Part shown: positions 34,911 through 44,846 of the stretch, in pieces
How the letters are laid out: every line of letters begins with the position of its first letter
How positions within the stretch are numbered: the stretch's first letter is position 1
Origin: JAEUHO01 sp046350655
GTDB lineage: Bacteria > Planctomycetota > PLA2 > JAEUHO01
Length of the DNA: 64,000 nt
Assembly (NCBI GenBank): GCA_046350655.1
Contig: JAXMAB010000005.1
Coordinates: 310,001-374,000 of the forward strand
Direction of reading: 5' to 3'
The notes under the pieces: model-generated
The model's database searches: none
What the model was told of the DNA's origin: nothing
Seen by the model: the letters and a program-made list of their open reading frames with translations, nothing else
Translations under genes and position numbers: made by a program

Positions 34911-35510
34911 TTACGCGTACTTGAAGTCGCCCATGGCCTTCAGCCGCTCGCCGTAGAACCCCGGCGGCGTGTCGGCGACGCCGTTGCCGTCGATCCAGCG
35001 GTTGAAGAACGAGAAGAGCGCCGTCACCGTCACGGCGTCGAACACCGCCTCGTCCTCCCAGCCGTGCGCCTTCACCGCGTCGACGTCGGCCTGGCCGCAG
35101 GTGGCGGGCGCGAGCGTCAGCTTCTCGACGTAGCGCAGGAGCGCGCGCTCGGCCTCGGACACCGGCGCCGTCGCGAGGTCGCGGCACACGGCGGCGACCA
35201 GGGGCTCGTCCTTCAGGAGGAACGCCGCGACCGCGGCGTGGGCCGACGTTCAGAAGAGGCAGTGGTTGCGCGACGACACGAACGCCGCGATCAGCTCGCG
35301 GAAGCCCGGCGTGAGCGGCGAGGGCCCGCGGAGGATCTCCTGGGCCAGGGGCCCGAGCCGGTCGGCGAGCGCCGGCTTGAACGCGAACAACCGCCAGATG
35401 CCCGGGACCGGCTGTCCGGCCTTCTCGCTCGCGCGGATGCCGTCGGCGTACCGGTGGCGGACGTCGGGGCGGACGTCGCGGAGGGCGGCGAGGAAGAGGC
35501 GGGCGTCCAT
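34911..35510 (-). CDS. AhpD-like peroxidase-family selenoprotein (CxxU, UGA codon 87)
   Basis: This reads as one 199-residue protein if the in-frame TGA at 35250-35252 is selenocysteine. The flanks then give SSRNHCLF-U-TSAHAAVAAF, the AhpD/CMD active-site pattern C-x-x-C-x-x-x-H with Sec87 in place of the second Cys (Cys84, His91). Sequence on both sides of the UGA belongs to the same fold: PLTPGFRELIAAF before, then SEAERALLRYVEKLT and the late DAVTVTALFSFFNRW. The frame stays open from ATG 35510 to TAA 34911. A bacterial SECIS hairpin follows the UGA at the right distance, and selA is at 16433-17872. It would reduce peroxides or act as a thiol redox enzyme. Confidence 0.9.
35222..35252 (-). 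promoter_or_regulatory. Bacterial SECIS element after UGA
   Basis: After the UGA (35252-35250) come 17 nt, then the apical GGUC loop (35232-35229) closed by a perfect 7-bp stem ACGCCGC/GCGGCGU (35239-35222). Spacing and the GGUC loop match the known E. coli fdhF SECIS arrangement. Confidence 0.82.
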
Positions 35511-35608
35511 GGCGCGAGAGGAACGTACCCGACCCGCGCCCGCTTCCCAGCCCGGTCGGCGAGGAACCGAGGTTCCCGCCCCGCGACCGGGGGCGTAGCA
35601 TCCCCGCC

Positions 35609-37654
35609 ATGGGGACCACCCCCCTCCGCCCGCTCGCCGGCCTCCTGCCGGGCCTCGACCCCGACCGCGCGGGCGCGCTCGGGTCGCAGCTCCGCGTCTT
35701 CTTCTACGCCGCGCTGATCGGGGTCACCTGCGGCGTCGCGGGCATCGGCTTCCAGAAGCTGACCGACGTCGCCCGCTACGCCTTCTTCGCCCTCTTCGAC
35801 GTCGGCCCCGGCGGCCTCCTCGCCTCCGCGGAGCGGCTCTCCTGGTGGCAGGCGCTCGCCCTGCCCGCGCTCGGCGCCGCGATCGCCGCGGTCCTCCTCT
35901 ACGTCGTCTTCCGGCGCCGCGGCTCGTACGGCATCGCCGACATCATGGAGTCGGTCTCGCTCCGCCGCGGCGACGTGCGGCTGCCCGACGTGCTCGCCCG
36001 CAGCGTCGCGACCGCCGCGGTGATCGGCTCCGGCGGCTCCACCGGTCGCGAGGGCCCGATCATCCAGATCGGGTCCGCGATCGCGTCCACCGTGGGCCGC
36101 TTCACGCGGCTCCCCCCGCGCGACCTCGCCGTGCTCGTCGCGTGCGGCGCGGCCGCGGGCATGGCCGGCGCCTACAACGCCCCCATCGGCGCGGCGATGT
36201 TCGTCATGGAGGTCATCCTCGGCTCCTTCGTGATGGAGCAGTTCGCGCCGGTCATGGTCGCGAGCGTCACGAGCACCCTCACCGTGCGCGCGGTCGTCGG
36301 CGGGGCGCCGGTCTACGTCGTGCCGCAGCTCTCGGTCGGCTCGCCGTGGGAGGCGCTCCCGATCTTCGCGCTGGGCATCCTCTCGGCGCTCGTCGGCTGG
36401 CTGTTCCTCCACGCGCTCACGTGGGGCGAGGACGGCTTCGCGCGGCTCAAGCTCCCGCGTGGCGCGCGCGCGGTGCTCGCGGGCCTCCTCGTCGGCGCGC
36501 TCGGCATCTGGCTGCCCGAGGTCTGGGGCAACGGCTACGACGCGGTGAGCGAGCGCATCCTCCCGGCGGCCCACACCGTCCCGATCCTCCTGTTCCTGAT
36601 CGTCGCGAAGATCGCGGCCTCCGCGATCACCGGCGCCGGCGGCATCAGCGGCGGCGTGTTCACGCCGACGCTGTTCGTCGGCGCGGCCCTCGGCGCGGCC
36701 TTCGGCGGCGCGCTCGCGCGCGTCATGCCCGGCGTCGACCCGGGCGTGTACGCGCTCATCGGCATGGGCAGCGTGCTCGCCGCGACGACGCACGCGCCGC
36801 TCATGTCGATCCTCATCCTCTTCGAGATCACCCACGACCCGCCGCTGATCGCGCCCCTCATGCTCGGCGCCGTCACCGCCACGCTCTTCGCGCGCGTGAT
36901 CCACGCCGACAGCCTCTACACCGCGCGCCTCAAGCGCCGCGGCGTGCGCCTCCCCGAGGGGGCCGAGGAGGCGGCGCTCCTGCGCACCTACGTCCGCGAC
37001 CTCGTCCGCGCCGACGCGCCGACGCTGCCGGCCACGGCCTCCCTCGACCAGGTCATCGACGTCTTCCTGAACACGCGCTCCGACGCCGTCTACGTCGTCG
37101 GCAACGAGGGCCACTACGTCGGCGTCGCGCGCCTGCACGACGTCAAGAGCGCCTTCGCGAACCGCGGCGAGGGCGCCCCCGTCATCGCCCTCGACGTCGC
37201 CGCGCCCACGCCGCCCGCCGCCGAGGACGAGGCCATCGGCCGCGTGCTCGCGCGCTTCCAGGACAGCGAGCTCGACGAGCTGCCCGTCGTCGCGACCGCC
37301 GACGACCGCCGCTTCGTCGGCTCGCTCTCGCGCCGCGACATCCTCGCGATGCTCCGCCACGAGGTGCTCGTCGAGCCCTCGCGGCCCGCGCGGCTCACCG
37401 CGCGCACGCAGGGCGCGCCGAGCTACGTCGACCTCCCGCCCGGCTGGCGGGTCGCCGAGATCGCCGTGCCCGGCGACTGGATCGGTCGCCCGCTCGACGT
37501 CGAGGCCTGGCGCCGCGCGCGCTTCGAGACGCCGCTCGTGGTGCTGCGGCCGACGGACGACGGCGGCCGCGCGCCGTGCCCGCCCGACGGCCGGCCCCTG
37601 GCCGCGTCCGACGTCGTGGTCGTGCTCGGGCCGACGGACGCTCCCCCCGCGTAG
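35609..37654 (+). CDS. ClC-family chloride channel/transporter with C-terminal CBS pair
   Basis: The 681-residue protein has about ten or more membrane helices over residues 30-440. The anion-selectivity region GSGGSTGREGPIIQIG (140-155) keeps the gating glutamate (Glu148) of GREGP, and GGISGGVFTPTLFVGAALG forms the second signature. After the membrane part, two CBS-like repeats (about 470-600: LPATASLDQVIDVFLN and DEAIGRVLARFQDSELDELP) sit in the cytosol. A last 70-residue segment resembles the TrkA-C fold (VAEIAVPGDWIGRPL). CBS domains often sense adenine nucleotides. The stop is directly followed by the dispersed GACCGCGAGGCCCG motif. Confidence 0.93.
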   Translation: MGTTPLRPLAGLLPGLDPDRAGALGSQLRVFFYAALIGVTCGVAGIGFQKLTDVARYAFFALFDVGPGGLLASAERLSWWQALALPALGAAIAAVLLYVVFRRRGSYGIADIMESVSLRRGDVRLPDVLARSVATAAVIGSGGSTGREGPIIQIGSAIASTVGRFTRLPPRDLAVLVACGAAAGMAGAYNAPIGAAMFVMEVILGSFVMEQFAPVMVASVTSTLTVRAVVGGAPVYVVPQLSVGSPWEALPIFALGILSALVGWLFLHALTWGEDGFARLKLPRGARAVLAGLLVGALGIWLPEVWGNGYDAVSERILPAAHTVPILLFLIVAKIAASAITGAGGISGGVFTPTLFVGAALGAAFGGALARVMPGVDPGVYALIGMGSVLAATTHAPLMSILILFEITHDPPLIAPLMLGAVTATLFARVIHADSLYTARLKRRGVRLPEGAEEAALLRTYVRDLVRADAPTLPATASLDQVIDVFLNTRSDAVYVVGNEGHYVGVARLHDVKSAFANRGEGAPVIALDVAAPTPPAAEDEAIGRVLARFQDSELDELPVVATADDRRFVGSLSRRDILAMLRHEVLVEPSRPARLTARTQGAPSYVDLPPGWRVAEIAVPGDWIGRPLDVEAWRRARFETPLVVLRPTDDGGRAPCPPDGRPLAASDVVVVLGPTDAPPA

Positions 37655-37705
37655 GACCGCGAGGCCCGCCCGCCGTCCGGGTCGCGGGCGACCGGGCCTC
37701 GCGTC
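37654..37705. repeat. Inverted pair of dispersed 11-mers between convergent genes
   Basis: GGACCGCGAGGCCCG (37654-37668) and CGGGCCTCGCGTC (37693-37705) face each other around a 24-nt loop. They start at the last base of the ClC stop codon and end inside the stop codon of the minus-strand gene. The pair could serve both genes as a terminator. Confidence 0.75.
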
Positions 37706-40193
37706 AGCGGAGCTCGACCTCGACGTCGTCGGTGTCGTCGCCCCGGATCACCTCGCGCCCCTTGAGGTCGACGCTCCCGTCGCCGCGGCTCGACGTCGCG
37801 GTCAGGACGCCCTCGACCAGCCCGGCCGCCGAGAACGTGAATCGACCCTGGGCGTCCGAACGGGTCGATTCGCTCACCGTTCGGGTCGGCCGGCCGGGGC
37901 TCGCGCGGATCACCGCGGTCAGGACGACCGCGGCGTCCGCGACCGGGACCTCGTCGCGCGCGAGGAGGACGGTGCCGCGGATCGTGGGCGCGGGCCGCAC
38001 GGTCACCGGGGCGACCTTGGGCTCGTAGCGCGGGTCCGCGCGGACCTCCACCGGGTCGTCCGCGAAGCCGTCGAGCCCGCGCGCGCGGGCGCGCACGAAG
38101 TAGCGGCCCGGCAGCACGTCCCGCACGACGAACCGGCCGAACTCGTCCGCGGACACCAGCCGCGTCGCGACCGCGCCCTTCGGGTCGGCGGTGTCGATCA
38201 GCTCGATGATCGGGAAGGGGATCGCCCGGCGGTCGGCGTCCTGCACGTACCCCTCGACGTCCTTCGTCTCCCCGACCGAGAGCTCCAGCCACTTGGGCTC
38301 GACGCCCGGTCGTGGCCACGAAGCGGTGGCCCGCGCCGCGCCGAGGCCGACGCTGGTGGCCTCGACGATCATGAAGGGGGGCAGGTCCTGCCCGACGGTG
38401 AAGATCGGCCCGAGGACGAACTCGCCGCGCGCGTCGGTCCACGTCGTGAACAGGGTGCCCACGATCGAGACCCGTGCGCCCTCGACGCGCGCCCCGTGGG
38501 CGTCCGTCACGTACCCGCGCACGCGCGCGGGCTCGGAGAGCACGAGGTCGAGCGACTCCACGTCCTGCGGTCTTCCCCGGCGCGGGAAGCCGGTCCAGCC
38601 GAACAGCGCGGGCGAGGACCGCGAGGCGGTGACCCACCGCACCCGCTCCGGGACGACCGCGGCGAGCACGAACCGGCCCAGCTCGTCGGTGCGGGTCGAC
38701 GGGTCATCGCCGCGGCCGTCGCCGACGACCCGGACGATCGCGCCGGGCGCCCGCTCGCCGTTCGGTCCGGTGACGGACCCGGAGACGCGGACGCCCCGCC
38801 GGAGCACGACGCGCGGCGCCACGACGCCCTCCGGCGCCGGCGCCGTCACGGCGTCCCGCTGGAGCGCGGGCGCGTCGCCGTACGCGAGGTAGCCGGGGTG
38901 CACCGCCCAGATCCCGCGGGGCGGTCCGCCGGTGTCGAGCGTCACGCGGCCGTCGGCGCCGGTGACGCCCACGACCTCGACCGCGGGCGGCGCCGTCGTC
39001 CGGCCCCGTTCGCGGCGACGCCCTTCGCGCGCCCTCGGCGCGATCGCGGGCGCGCGGGTCGCCGTCGAACAGGCCCCGACCCGCGCGCCGGCGACCGCGG
39101 CGCCGGCTTCGTCGACGACGAGGACCGTGTAGCGCCCGACGTCCCCGAGCGTGACGCGTTCCGCGCCCCCCACGCCGAGCGCGCGCACGACGAACGTGCC
39201 GCGCCCGGGCATCTCGAACTCCGCGTCGAACCCCACGTAGCGCGCGAAGCCGCCGAGGCTCGCGATCCCCTCCGCGTCGGTGATCGCGGTCCCCCGCGCG
39301 AAGAAGTCGTCGAGTCGCTCCTCCCCGAAGCGCACCGGCAGGTCGGCGACCGGCCGCCCGTCGGCGACCACGACGAGCCCCGAGAACGCGCCCGGCCGCA
39401 GCACGATCGTCACGACCGCCGAGTCGGCGCCCGCGGCCGGCACCCGCACGCGGTCCGTCGCGCCGCGCAGCGGCGTCTTCGTCGCGCGCAGCGCCACGAT
39501 GCCGGGCGGCACGCCCTCGAGGCGCACGCGCCCGTGGTTGTCGCTGCGCCCGGCCGCCACGGGCGACGGCGGGTCGGGGGGCAACGGGAACGGGTCGGCG
39601 TCGAGCGACGCGACGGTCGCGGGGTCGATCGTCGCGACGACCCGCGCGTCCTCGATCGGCTTCCCCGTCTCGTCCACGACCCGCGCGTCCACGAGCCCGA
39701 GCGGGTCCAGCCGCACGTCGCCGAGATCCGTCGCCTCGCCCGCGCGCACGACGAGGTCGTCGCGCTCCACGCGGGGCCCGGCGCCCGCCTGCACGCGCAG
39801 CCGCAGGCCGGTCGCGGGCCACACCTCGGGGAACGCCACGAGGCCCCGCTCGTCGGTCCACGCGAGCAGGTGGAACGGCCCGCGCGGCGCGACGTCGCGG
39901 CGCAGGAACACCGGGATCCCGGGGACCGGCGCGTCGTCGGGCGCGCGCACGACGCGCATCCGCACCGACCCCGGCCGCTCCTTCGGGTCCCCCGCGTCCG
40001 CGGCGGGAGCGGGCGGGTCGACGGCCTCCGGCATCCGCCCCCCGAGCGCCACGGTCGCGGGGACGGTCTCGGTCTCGACGACGTCGGCGACGGGCTCGAC
40101 GTCGGCGTCGTCGGGGCGCAACACGAGGAGGAGCACGCCCGCGACGAGCGCCGCGATCCCGCCGGCCAGCCAGGTCGCCGTGCGAAGGCCCAT
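37704..40193 (-). CDS. Membrane-anchored protein with many carboxypeptidase-regulatory-like domains
   Basis: The 829-residue protein starts MGLRTATWLAGG with one N-terminal transmembrane helix (about 6-28). Eight or so repeated beta-sandwich domains of 80-100 residues follow. Each has the CarboxypepD_reg/Cna-B style consensus V-x-G-x-V-x-(D/E)-x-x-G-x-P-(V/I)-x-(D/G)-A-x-V. Examples are VRGYVTDAHGARVEGARVSI, VSGSVTGPNGERAPGAIVRV and DARVVDETGKPIEDARVVA. It projects into the periplasm or the outside. No enzymatic domain is seen. It lies tail to tail with the ClC gene. Confidence 0.8.
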   Translation of the reverse strand: MGLRTATWLAGGIAALVAGVLLLVLRPDDADVEPVADVVETETVPATVALGGRMPEAVDPPAPAADAGDPKERPGSVRMRVVRAPDDAPVPGIPVFLRRDVAPRGPFHLLAWTDERGLVAFPEVWPATGLRLRVQAGAGPRVERDDLVVRAGEATDLGDVRLDPLGLVDARVVDETGKPIEDARVVATIDPATVASLDADPFPLPPDPPSPVAAGRSDNHGRVRLEGVPPGIVALRATKTPLRGATDRVRVPAAGADSAVVTIVLRPGAFSGLVVVADGRPVADLPVRFGEERLDDFFARGTAITDAEGIASLGGFARYVGFDAEFEMPGRGTFVVRALGVGGAERVTLGDVGRYTVLVVDEAGAAVAGARVGACSTATRAPAIAPRAREGRRRERGRTTAPPAVEVVGVTGADGRVTLDTGGPPRGIWAVHPGYLAYGDAPALQRDAVTAPAPEGVVAPRVVLRRGVRVSGSVTGPNGERAPGAIVRVVGDGRGDDPSTRTDELGRFVLAAVVPERVRWVTASRSSPALFGWTGFPRRGRPQDVESLDLVLSEPARVRGYVTDAHGARVEGARVSIVGTLFTTWTDARGEFVLGPIFTVGQDLPPFMIVEATSVGLGAARATASWPRPGVEPKWLELSVGETKDVEGYVQDADRRAIPFPIIELIDTADPKGAVATRLVSADEFGRFVVRDVLPGRYFVRARARGLDGFADDPVEVRADPRYEPKVAPVTVRPAPTIRGTVLLARDEVPVADAAVVLTAVIRASPGRPTRTVSESTRSDAQGRFTFSAAGLVEGVLTATSSRGDGSVDLKGREVIRGDDTDDVEVELR

Positions 40194-40499
40194 GACGGAC
40201 AGGGTACTCCCGGTCCTCCGACGACGCGGTGCGCCGCGGCCTTCCCGACCGTCGCCGCCGAGCCCCTCCCCGCGCCCACGCGCGGCGACCGGCGCCCCCG
40301 ACGCCCGTCGGACCGCATCCCCCGTCCGCCGACGCAAGGCCCGGTTGCCGACGCCCCGGCCGACGGCGGCGCGACACGCCACGCGGCCCGGCGGCCGAGT
40401 CGCGTTCGCGCGACCGGGCCTCGCGTGCGAGCGAGCGGGCCTCGCGGTCCCGGGGAGGGGATGCGGGGCCCGAGGACCGGAGTCCGCGCAGGCGCGGCG
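40194..40499. other. Gap with several dispersed motifs
   Basis: This 306-bp gap has no supported gene. It contains one variant (ACGCAAGGCCCG near 40331) and two good copies (CGGGCCTCGCG at about 40415 and 40436-40452) of the dispersed 11-mer motif. It is upstream of the carboxypeptidase-regulatory protein gene and downstream of the M2-like peptidase gene. Confidence 0.6.
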
Positions 40500-42095
40500 T
40501 CAGGCGGAGGCGGCGGCGATGTCGGCGAGGAAGGCGGTCGGTTCGAGGGGCTTCCCCGTCGCCGCGGCGAGGTGGTCGTTCCACGTGCGGGTGGAGCCCG
40601 GGCGGAAGAAGACGTCGCGCAGGAACGTGCCGGCCGCGCGGTTGCCGACGAGGCCGTGGCCTGTCGTCGCGCGGACGTGGTGGAGCAGCTGCGACGCCGT
40701 GCACTCGCCCATGAGGTAGCTGTGGTAGTAGACCGGCGCGGTGGCGATGTGGATCTTCGCGGCCCAGTCGGGCGCCTTGCGGCCGTCGGGACGGCGCACG
40801 CGCTGGTAGCGCTCGACGAGGTCCCACCAGAGCGTGTCGAGGTCCTGCTCGGGGTCGGCGTAGAGCGCGCGCTCGAAGCGCGCCATGACCATGACCCAGC
40901 GCGTGAAGACGAGCATGCCCTCGGCGAACGCCGGGCCGGCGGCGGCGGCGACGTCCTTCGCCTCGGACGGCGCGAGGCCGAGCACGGGGACGAGCCACGA
41001 CGCGTCCTTCGAGAGGCGCCCGAAGAGCATCGCGATGGCCTCGGTGCTGCTCATGTGCGGCGGGCGCCGCAGGACCCACGGCAGGCCGCGGTCGATCTCG
41101 AGGTCGTAGATCGCGTGGCCGAACTCGTGGAGCATCGTCCCGGTCCAGCGCTCGTTGGGGACGTTGTTGCAGAGCACGCGGACGTCGCCGCGGCGGTCGA
41201 TGTGGGTGCAGAACGCGTGCTGGCACTTGCCCGCGCGCGGGAGGAGGTCGCTGCGCTCGACGGCGGGCCGGACGTCGAGGCCGAGCGCGTCGTAGGTGCG
41301 GACGGTGAGGTCGACGAGGTCGCGGCCCGCGAAGAGGCGGTCGAACGACGGACGGCCCGTCTCGGGCGCCTCCTGGAAGAACGGGTCCTCGTAGTGCCAG
41401 GGGCGGAGGGCCGACGGGTCGACGCGGAAGCGCCGCGCGAGGCGGGCGTCGAGCGCGGCCTTGTAGGCGGCGAACGGCGCGGCGGTCGCCCCGTCGAGGC
41501 GCGTGAGGAACGCGTCGAGCCACGCGGGGTCGACGTCCTGCTGGCGGAGCGCGAAGGTGTAGTGGTCCGGGTGGCCGAGCGCGCGCGCGACCTCGTTGCG
41601 GAGGCGCGCGAGGCGGCGGACGTCGTCGGCGACGGCGGCGCCGACCTGCTTGCTGGCCTTCCACGTCTCCTCGCGCAGCGCGACGTCGTCGCTGCGCTTG
41701 AGCACGTCCACGATCTCGTTGTCGGCGAGCGCCTTGCCGCGGACGGTGCCGCGGACCGACGAGAAGCGCTCGTTGACGGACGCGCGCAGGTCCACGAGCT
41801 GCAGGCGGAGGTCGCGCGGGCCCTGGAACGGGAGGAGGTCGCGGCGGAGCACCTCGAGGCTGCGGCGCGTCGCGACGTCGGTCAGCGGCTCGGCGAGGCT
41901 GCGCTCGAGGCGCGCGAAGCCGTCGGCGTCCTCGCCGGCCTCCTCGACGGCGGTCAGCGCCGCGCGGAAGCGCGCGGTGTTGGCCGCGGACGCGTCGGTG
42001 TTCGAGGCCCACCAGGCGAGGGACGACTCGCGGTGGAGCGGCTCGAGGCGCTCGGTCCAGGCGGTGACGACCTTCTTGGCGGCGCGATCCGGCAT
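40500..42095 (-). CDS. M2/M3-type zinc metallopeptidase (ACE-like)
   Basis: The 531-residue, mainly helical protein has the zinc motif MLHEFGHAIYD (His323, Glu324, His327) and a third ligand Glu352 in MSSTEAIAMLFG, 25 residues on, the gluzincin pattern. The spacing and the E-A-I segment fit M2 (peptidyl-dipeptidase A) better than M3, but the family choice is by eye. GKCQHAFCTHIDRRGDVRVL precedes the motif. No signal peptide is seen, so it is probably cytosolic. It would cut dipeptides from oligopeptide C termini if M2-like. The ATG is at 42095 with GGAGG upstream. Confidence 0.8.
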   Translation of the reverse strand: MPDRAAKKVVTAWTERLEPLHRESSLAWWASNTDASAANTARFRAALTAVEEAGEDADGFARLERSLAEPLTDVATRRSLEVLRRDLLPFQGPRDLRLQLVDLRASVNERFSSVRGTVRGKALADNEIVDVLKRSDDVALREETWKASKQVGAAVADDVRRLARLRNEVARALGHPDHYTFALRQQDVDPAWLDAFLTRLDGATAAPFAAYKAALDARLARRFRVDPSALRPWHYEDPFFQEAPETGRPSFDRLFAGRDLVDLTVRTYDALGLDVRPAVERSDLLPRAGKCQHAFCTHIDRRGDVRVLCNNVPNERWTGTMLHEFGHAIYDLEIDRGLPWVLRRPPHMSSTEAIAMLFGRLSKDASWLVPVLGLAPSEAKDVAAAAGPAFAEGMLVFTRWVMVMARFERALYADPEQDLDTLWWDLVERYQRVRRPDGRKAPDWAAKIHIATAPVYYHSYLMGECTASQLLHHVRATTGHGLVGNRAAGTFLRDVFFRPGSTRTWNDHLAAATGKPLEPTAFLADIAAASA

Positions 42096-42213
42096 GGCGA
42101 CCTCCGGGCGAGCCGACGAGGGTACGGCGGACGGCCGGGACGGTCCCCATGCTTCTCGGGCGCGCGCCCCGCCGCCCCCGCGCGGGGCGGACGCGGCCCC
42201 GGGGGCGCGCCCG

Positions 42214-43110
42214 TCAGGGGAACGTGCGGGCGACGATGCGGTTCTTGCCGCTCCGCTTGGCCTCGTACATCAGCTGGTCGGCCTGGTTGAGCGGGACGTG
42301 GGCGTCCACGGGCGGCACCGCGAACGTGCCGAGGCCGCCGCTCATGCCCACGGACGCGCCGCCGTCGCGGAACGACTTGAGCATCGCGTCGCGGAGCCGC
42401 TCCGCGACCACGAGCGCGTCGTCGGCGCCGGTCTCGGGCATGAGCACCGCGAACTCGTCGCCCCCGAGCCGCGCGCAGAGGTCGACCTTCCGGACCCCGG
42501 CGAGCAGGAGCCGGCCGACGCGCACGAGCAGCTGGTCGCCGGCCAGGTGGCCGCGCTCGTCGTTGATGTGCTTGAAGTCGTCGAGGTCGAGGTAGAGCAG
42601 GCTCAACGGCTTCTTCGAGCGGCGCATGCGGTCGATCTCGAGGTCGAGCCGCTCGTGGAACGCGCGCGCCGACGCGAGCGTGGTCAGGGCGTCCTCGCGC
42701 GCGAGCCGGCGCTCCTTCTCGAGGAGCCGCGCGATGCGCAGCCGGTCCGCGCGCACGCGCGCGACGGCCCAGGCGAACGCGGAGGTGCTCACCAGGGTCA
42801 CCGCCGCGTGCCAGACGTGGATCGTGCGGAAGCCGCCCGCGATCGCGACGTAGGAGACGAGCACCGTGCCCGACGCGACCACGGCGCCGGCGAGCCCCGC
42901 GTACGTCCCCGCCCCCCAGGCCAGCAGGCCGACGGGGATCAGCTGGAACACGAACAGCAGGACCTCGTCGCCCGTGAGGATGTCGGCGGCGGCGATCAGC
43001 GCCATGAGCCCGGCGCTGGTCGCGAGCAGCAGCCAGGGCCGCCCGGACAACCGGTCGAGGCCGCGGAGCAGCGGCGGGTCGTCGGGGGCGTCGTCCACCG
43101 CGGATCCCAT
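42214..43110 (-). CDS. Membrane diguanylate cyclase (GGDEF)
   Basis: The 298-residue protein has four or five N-terminal transmembrane helices (about 25-130) as an input domain, a short coiled linker (ARLLEKERRLAREDALTTLAS), and a GGDEF domain with the intact active site RLGGDEFAVL. It also has an RxxD inhibitory site (RKVD) five residues before it. DLDDFKHINDERGHLAGDQLL is the substrate-binding helix. It would make cyclic di-GMP with product inhibition. The signal sensed is unknown. The start ATG lacks an SD. Confidence 0.9.
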   Translation of the reverse strand: MGSAVDDAPDDPPLLRGLDRLSGRPWLLLATSAGLMALIAAADILTGDEVLLFVFQLIPVGLLAWGAGTYAGLAGAVVASGTVLVSYVAIAGGFRTIHVWHAAVTLVSTSAFAWAVARVRADRLRIARLLEKERRLAREDALTTLASARAFHERLDLEIDRMRRSKKPLSLLYLDLDDFKHINDERGHLAGDQLLVRVGRLLLAGVRKVDLCARLGGDEFAVLMPETGADDALVVAERLRDAMLKSFRDGGASVGMSGGLGTFAVPPVDAHVPLNQADQLMYEAKRSGKNRIVARTFP

Positions 43111-43237
43111 GGGAGGAGGATAGCCCCGGGACGTTCCGCCTGCGCATCGGTCCCCGCGGAGGTCCGCGCGGGCCGCCCGCGTCCGACCCGGCCGGATCGG
43201 CCGGTCCGGTCGGTCCACCAGGCGCCCCGGGCGCCCG

Positions 43238-44786
43238 TCACTTCGGCGGCGGCGGGCCGCCCTTCTCGGGGGCGTCCATGGGCGGGACGGGGACGGGCGG
43301 GACCGCGGGCAGCGCGCGCGCCGCGGCGGGGTCCTTCACCGCCAGCGCGAACCGGTCGGCCGCGGTCGCGAGGTCCTCCTTCGTGATCCACGGGGCGTTG
43401 ATCGCGATCACGGAGGCCACGAAGCGGCCGGCGAGCGTGTCCCCGCCGACGAGCGTCGTCTCGCCGGCCGGCACCGCGAGCCGCTTCGCGAACCGGTACC
43501 CGGGCAGCGCGCCGTCCGTGCCGGCGCCGTCGAGGTAGGCCGACGCCTTCACGACGATCCCCGACGTCGCCGCCTCCTGCTCGCCGATCTTCCCGAGGTC
43601 GCGGTCGTCGCGCACGAACGCCGCCGCGGCGTCGGGCGTCGCGAACTGCAGGACGATCACGAGCACCTGGGCGCCCCGCGCCAACCCGGCCGCGACGATG
43701 CGGCCGTCCTCGTACCCCGCGAGGAAGGCGTCGCGGCGCTCCGGCGGGAACCGCGCGGCCTGGCTCGCGAGCGCGGCGTGCCGCGCGCGGTCGCGCTGCG
43801 TGCGCCAGCGCTTGTCCGCCACCAGCGGCTCGAACACGCGCATCACCGCGTCGAGGTCGACGGACGTCGCGACGTCCTCGGGCTCGGGCGCGAGCCCGAG
43901 GTAGCGCCGCGGGTCCTCGACGACCCGGGTCTCCCGCGGCGGCGCGCGGAGGAGCTCGTCGACGCCCTCCGGCCCGCGCGCCTCGCGGACCGCGCGCAGG
44001 AACCGGTGGCCCACGACGTACCCGAACGCGGCCTCGGCGACGGCGGCCTGCGCCATCGCCCGCGACGCCGGCGGGAGGTCGTCCGGCAACGCGACGATCG
44101 CGGACGTCATCGCCTCGAACGCCGCGCGGCGGCCCTGCGCGACGGCCACGTCCTCGGCGACCAGCTGGGCGTGGCCCTCCGCGACCGCGGAGAACGCCTG
44201 GAGCTCGTCGCCCGTCTTCAGCGTCTTGCGGTGGGCCACCCAGCCCCACCGGGCCCAGTCGAGCGCGTGCACGGCCTCGTGGACCAGCACGACCTGCAGC
44301 ACGTCCGACGACACCAGCGCGGGCGCGCGCCGCTCCGCCGCCATCCGCTCGACGTTGTCGGGCAGGACGTGGATCGTGCCGGTCGTGTAGTCGGTGAAGG
44401 CGAACAGCGCCCCCGCGAGCACCCGGACCGCCGCGCGCTGCGAGCGGGGCTCGAGCCCGAGCTTCTCCTCGATCCCGAGGAGGACGTCGGTGACCTCGGC
44501 CGCCGTCGAGACCCGCACCGTCGGCTTCGTCGCGAACGGCGCGCCGCACACGGCCTCGACGAAGCCCGTCGCGAGCCGCAGGTGCGCGTCGAGCCCGCCC
44601 ACGTCGCGCCACGCGGGCGCGGGCACCTTCTCGGGGTGCGCCCGCGGCGGGCGGCGGTGCGGCGGGCGGCGCAGGCGCGGGCGCGGGGGCGGGCGCGGGC
44701 GCGTCGGCCGCGCGCACGGGCGCCGGCGCCGCGACGGCGCACGCGGCGAGGAAGACGACGGACGCGACCCGACGGAGCGTGCGCAC
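43238..44786 (-). pseudogene. Secreted HExxH protein, split by a frameshift near 44630-44690
   Basis: A signal peptide with an AP-rich linker starts at GTG 44786 behind GGAGG and reads MRTLRRVASVVFLAACA...ADAPAPAPAPA. The body continues in another frame from about 44640 (KVPAPAWRDVGGLDAHLRL) to the stop at 43238. A one-base indel in the GC-rich repeat between them would join the two. The body (about 460 residues) carries LVHEAVHALDW (HExxH) and a later EGHAQLVAED, a pattern of zinc peptidases. Either the gene is broken or the sequence has an indel. A start at GTG 44626 without signal is the less likely alternative. Confidence 0.7.
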
Positions 44787-44846
44787 GGGGACCTCCGGGC
44801 CCTCGGCGGCGGACGGGCCTCGCGGTCCCCCGACGGGGTCGCGCGG

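Noticed and set aside
35250..35252. Real stop codon, leaving two short genes or a pseudogene
   Set aside because: The frame is intact on both sides and the active-site pattern spans the TGA. A SECIS hairpin follows and selA is present. Selenocysteine explains all of this.
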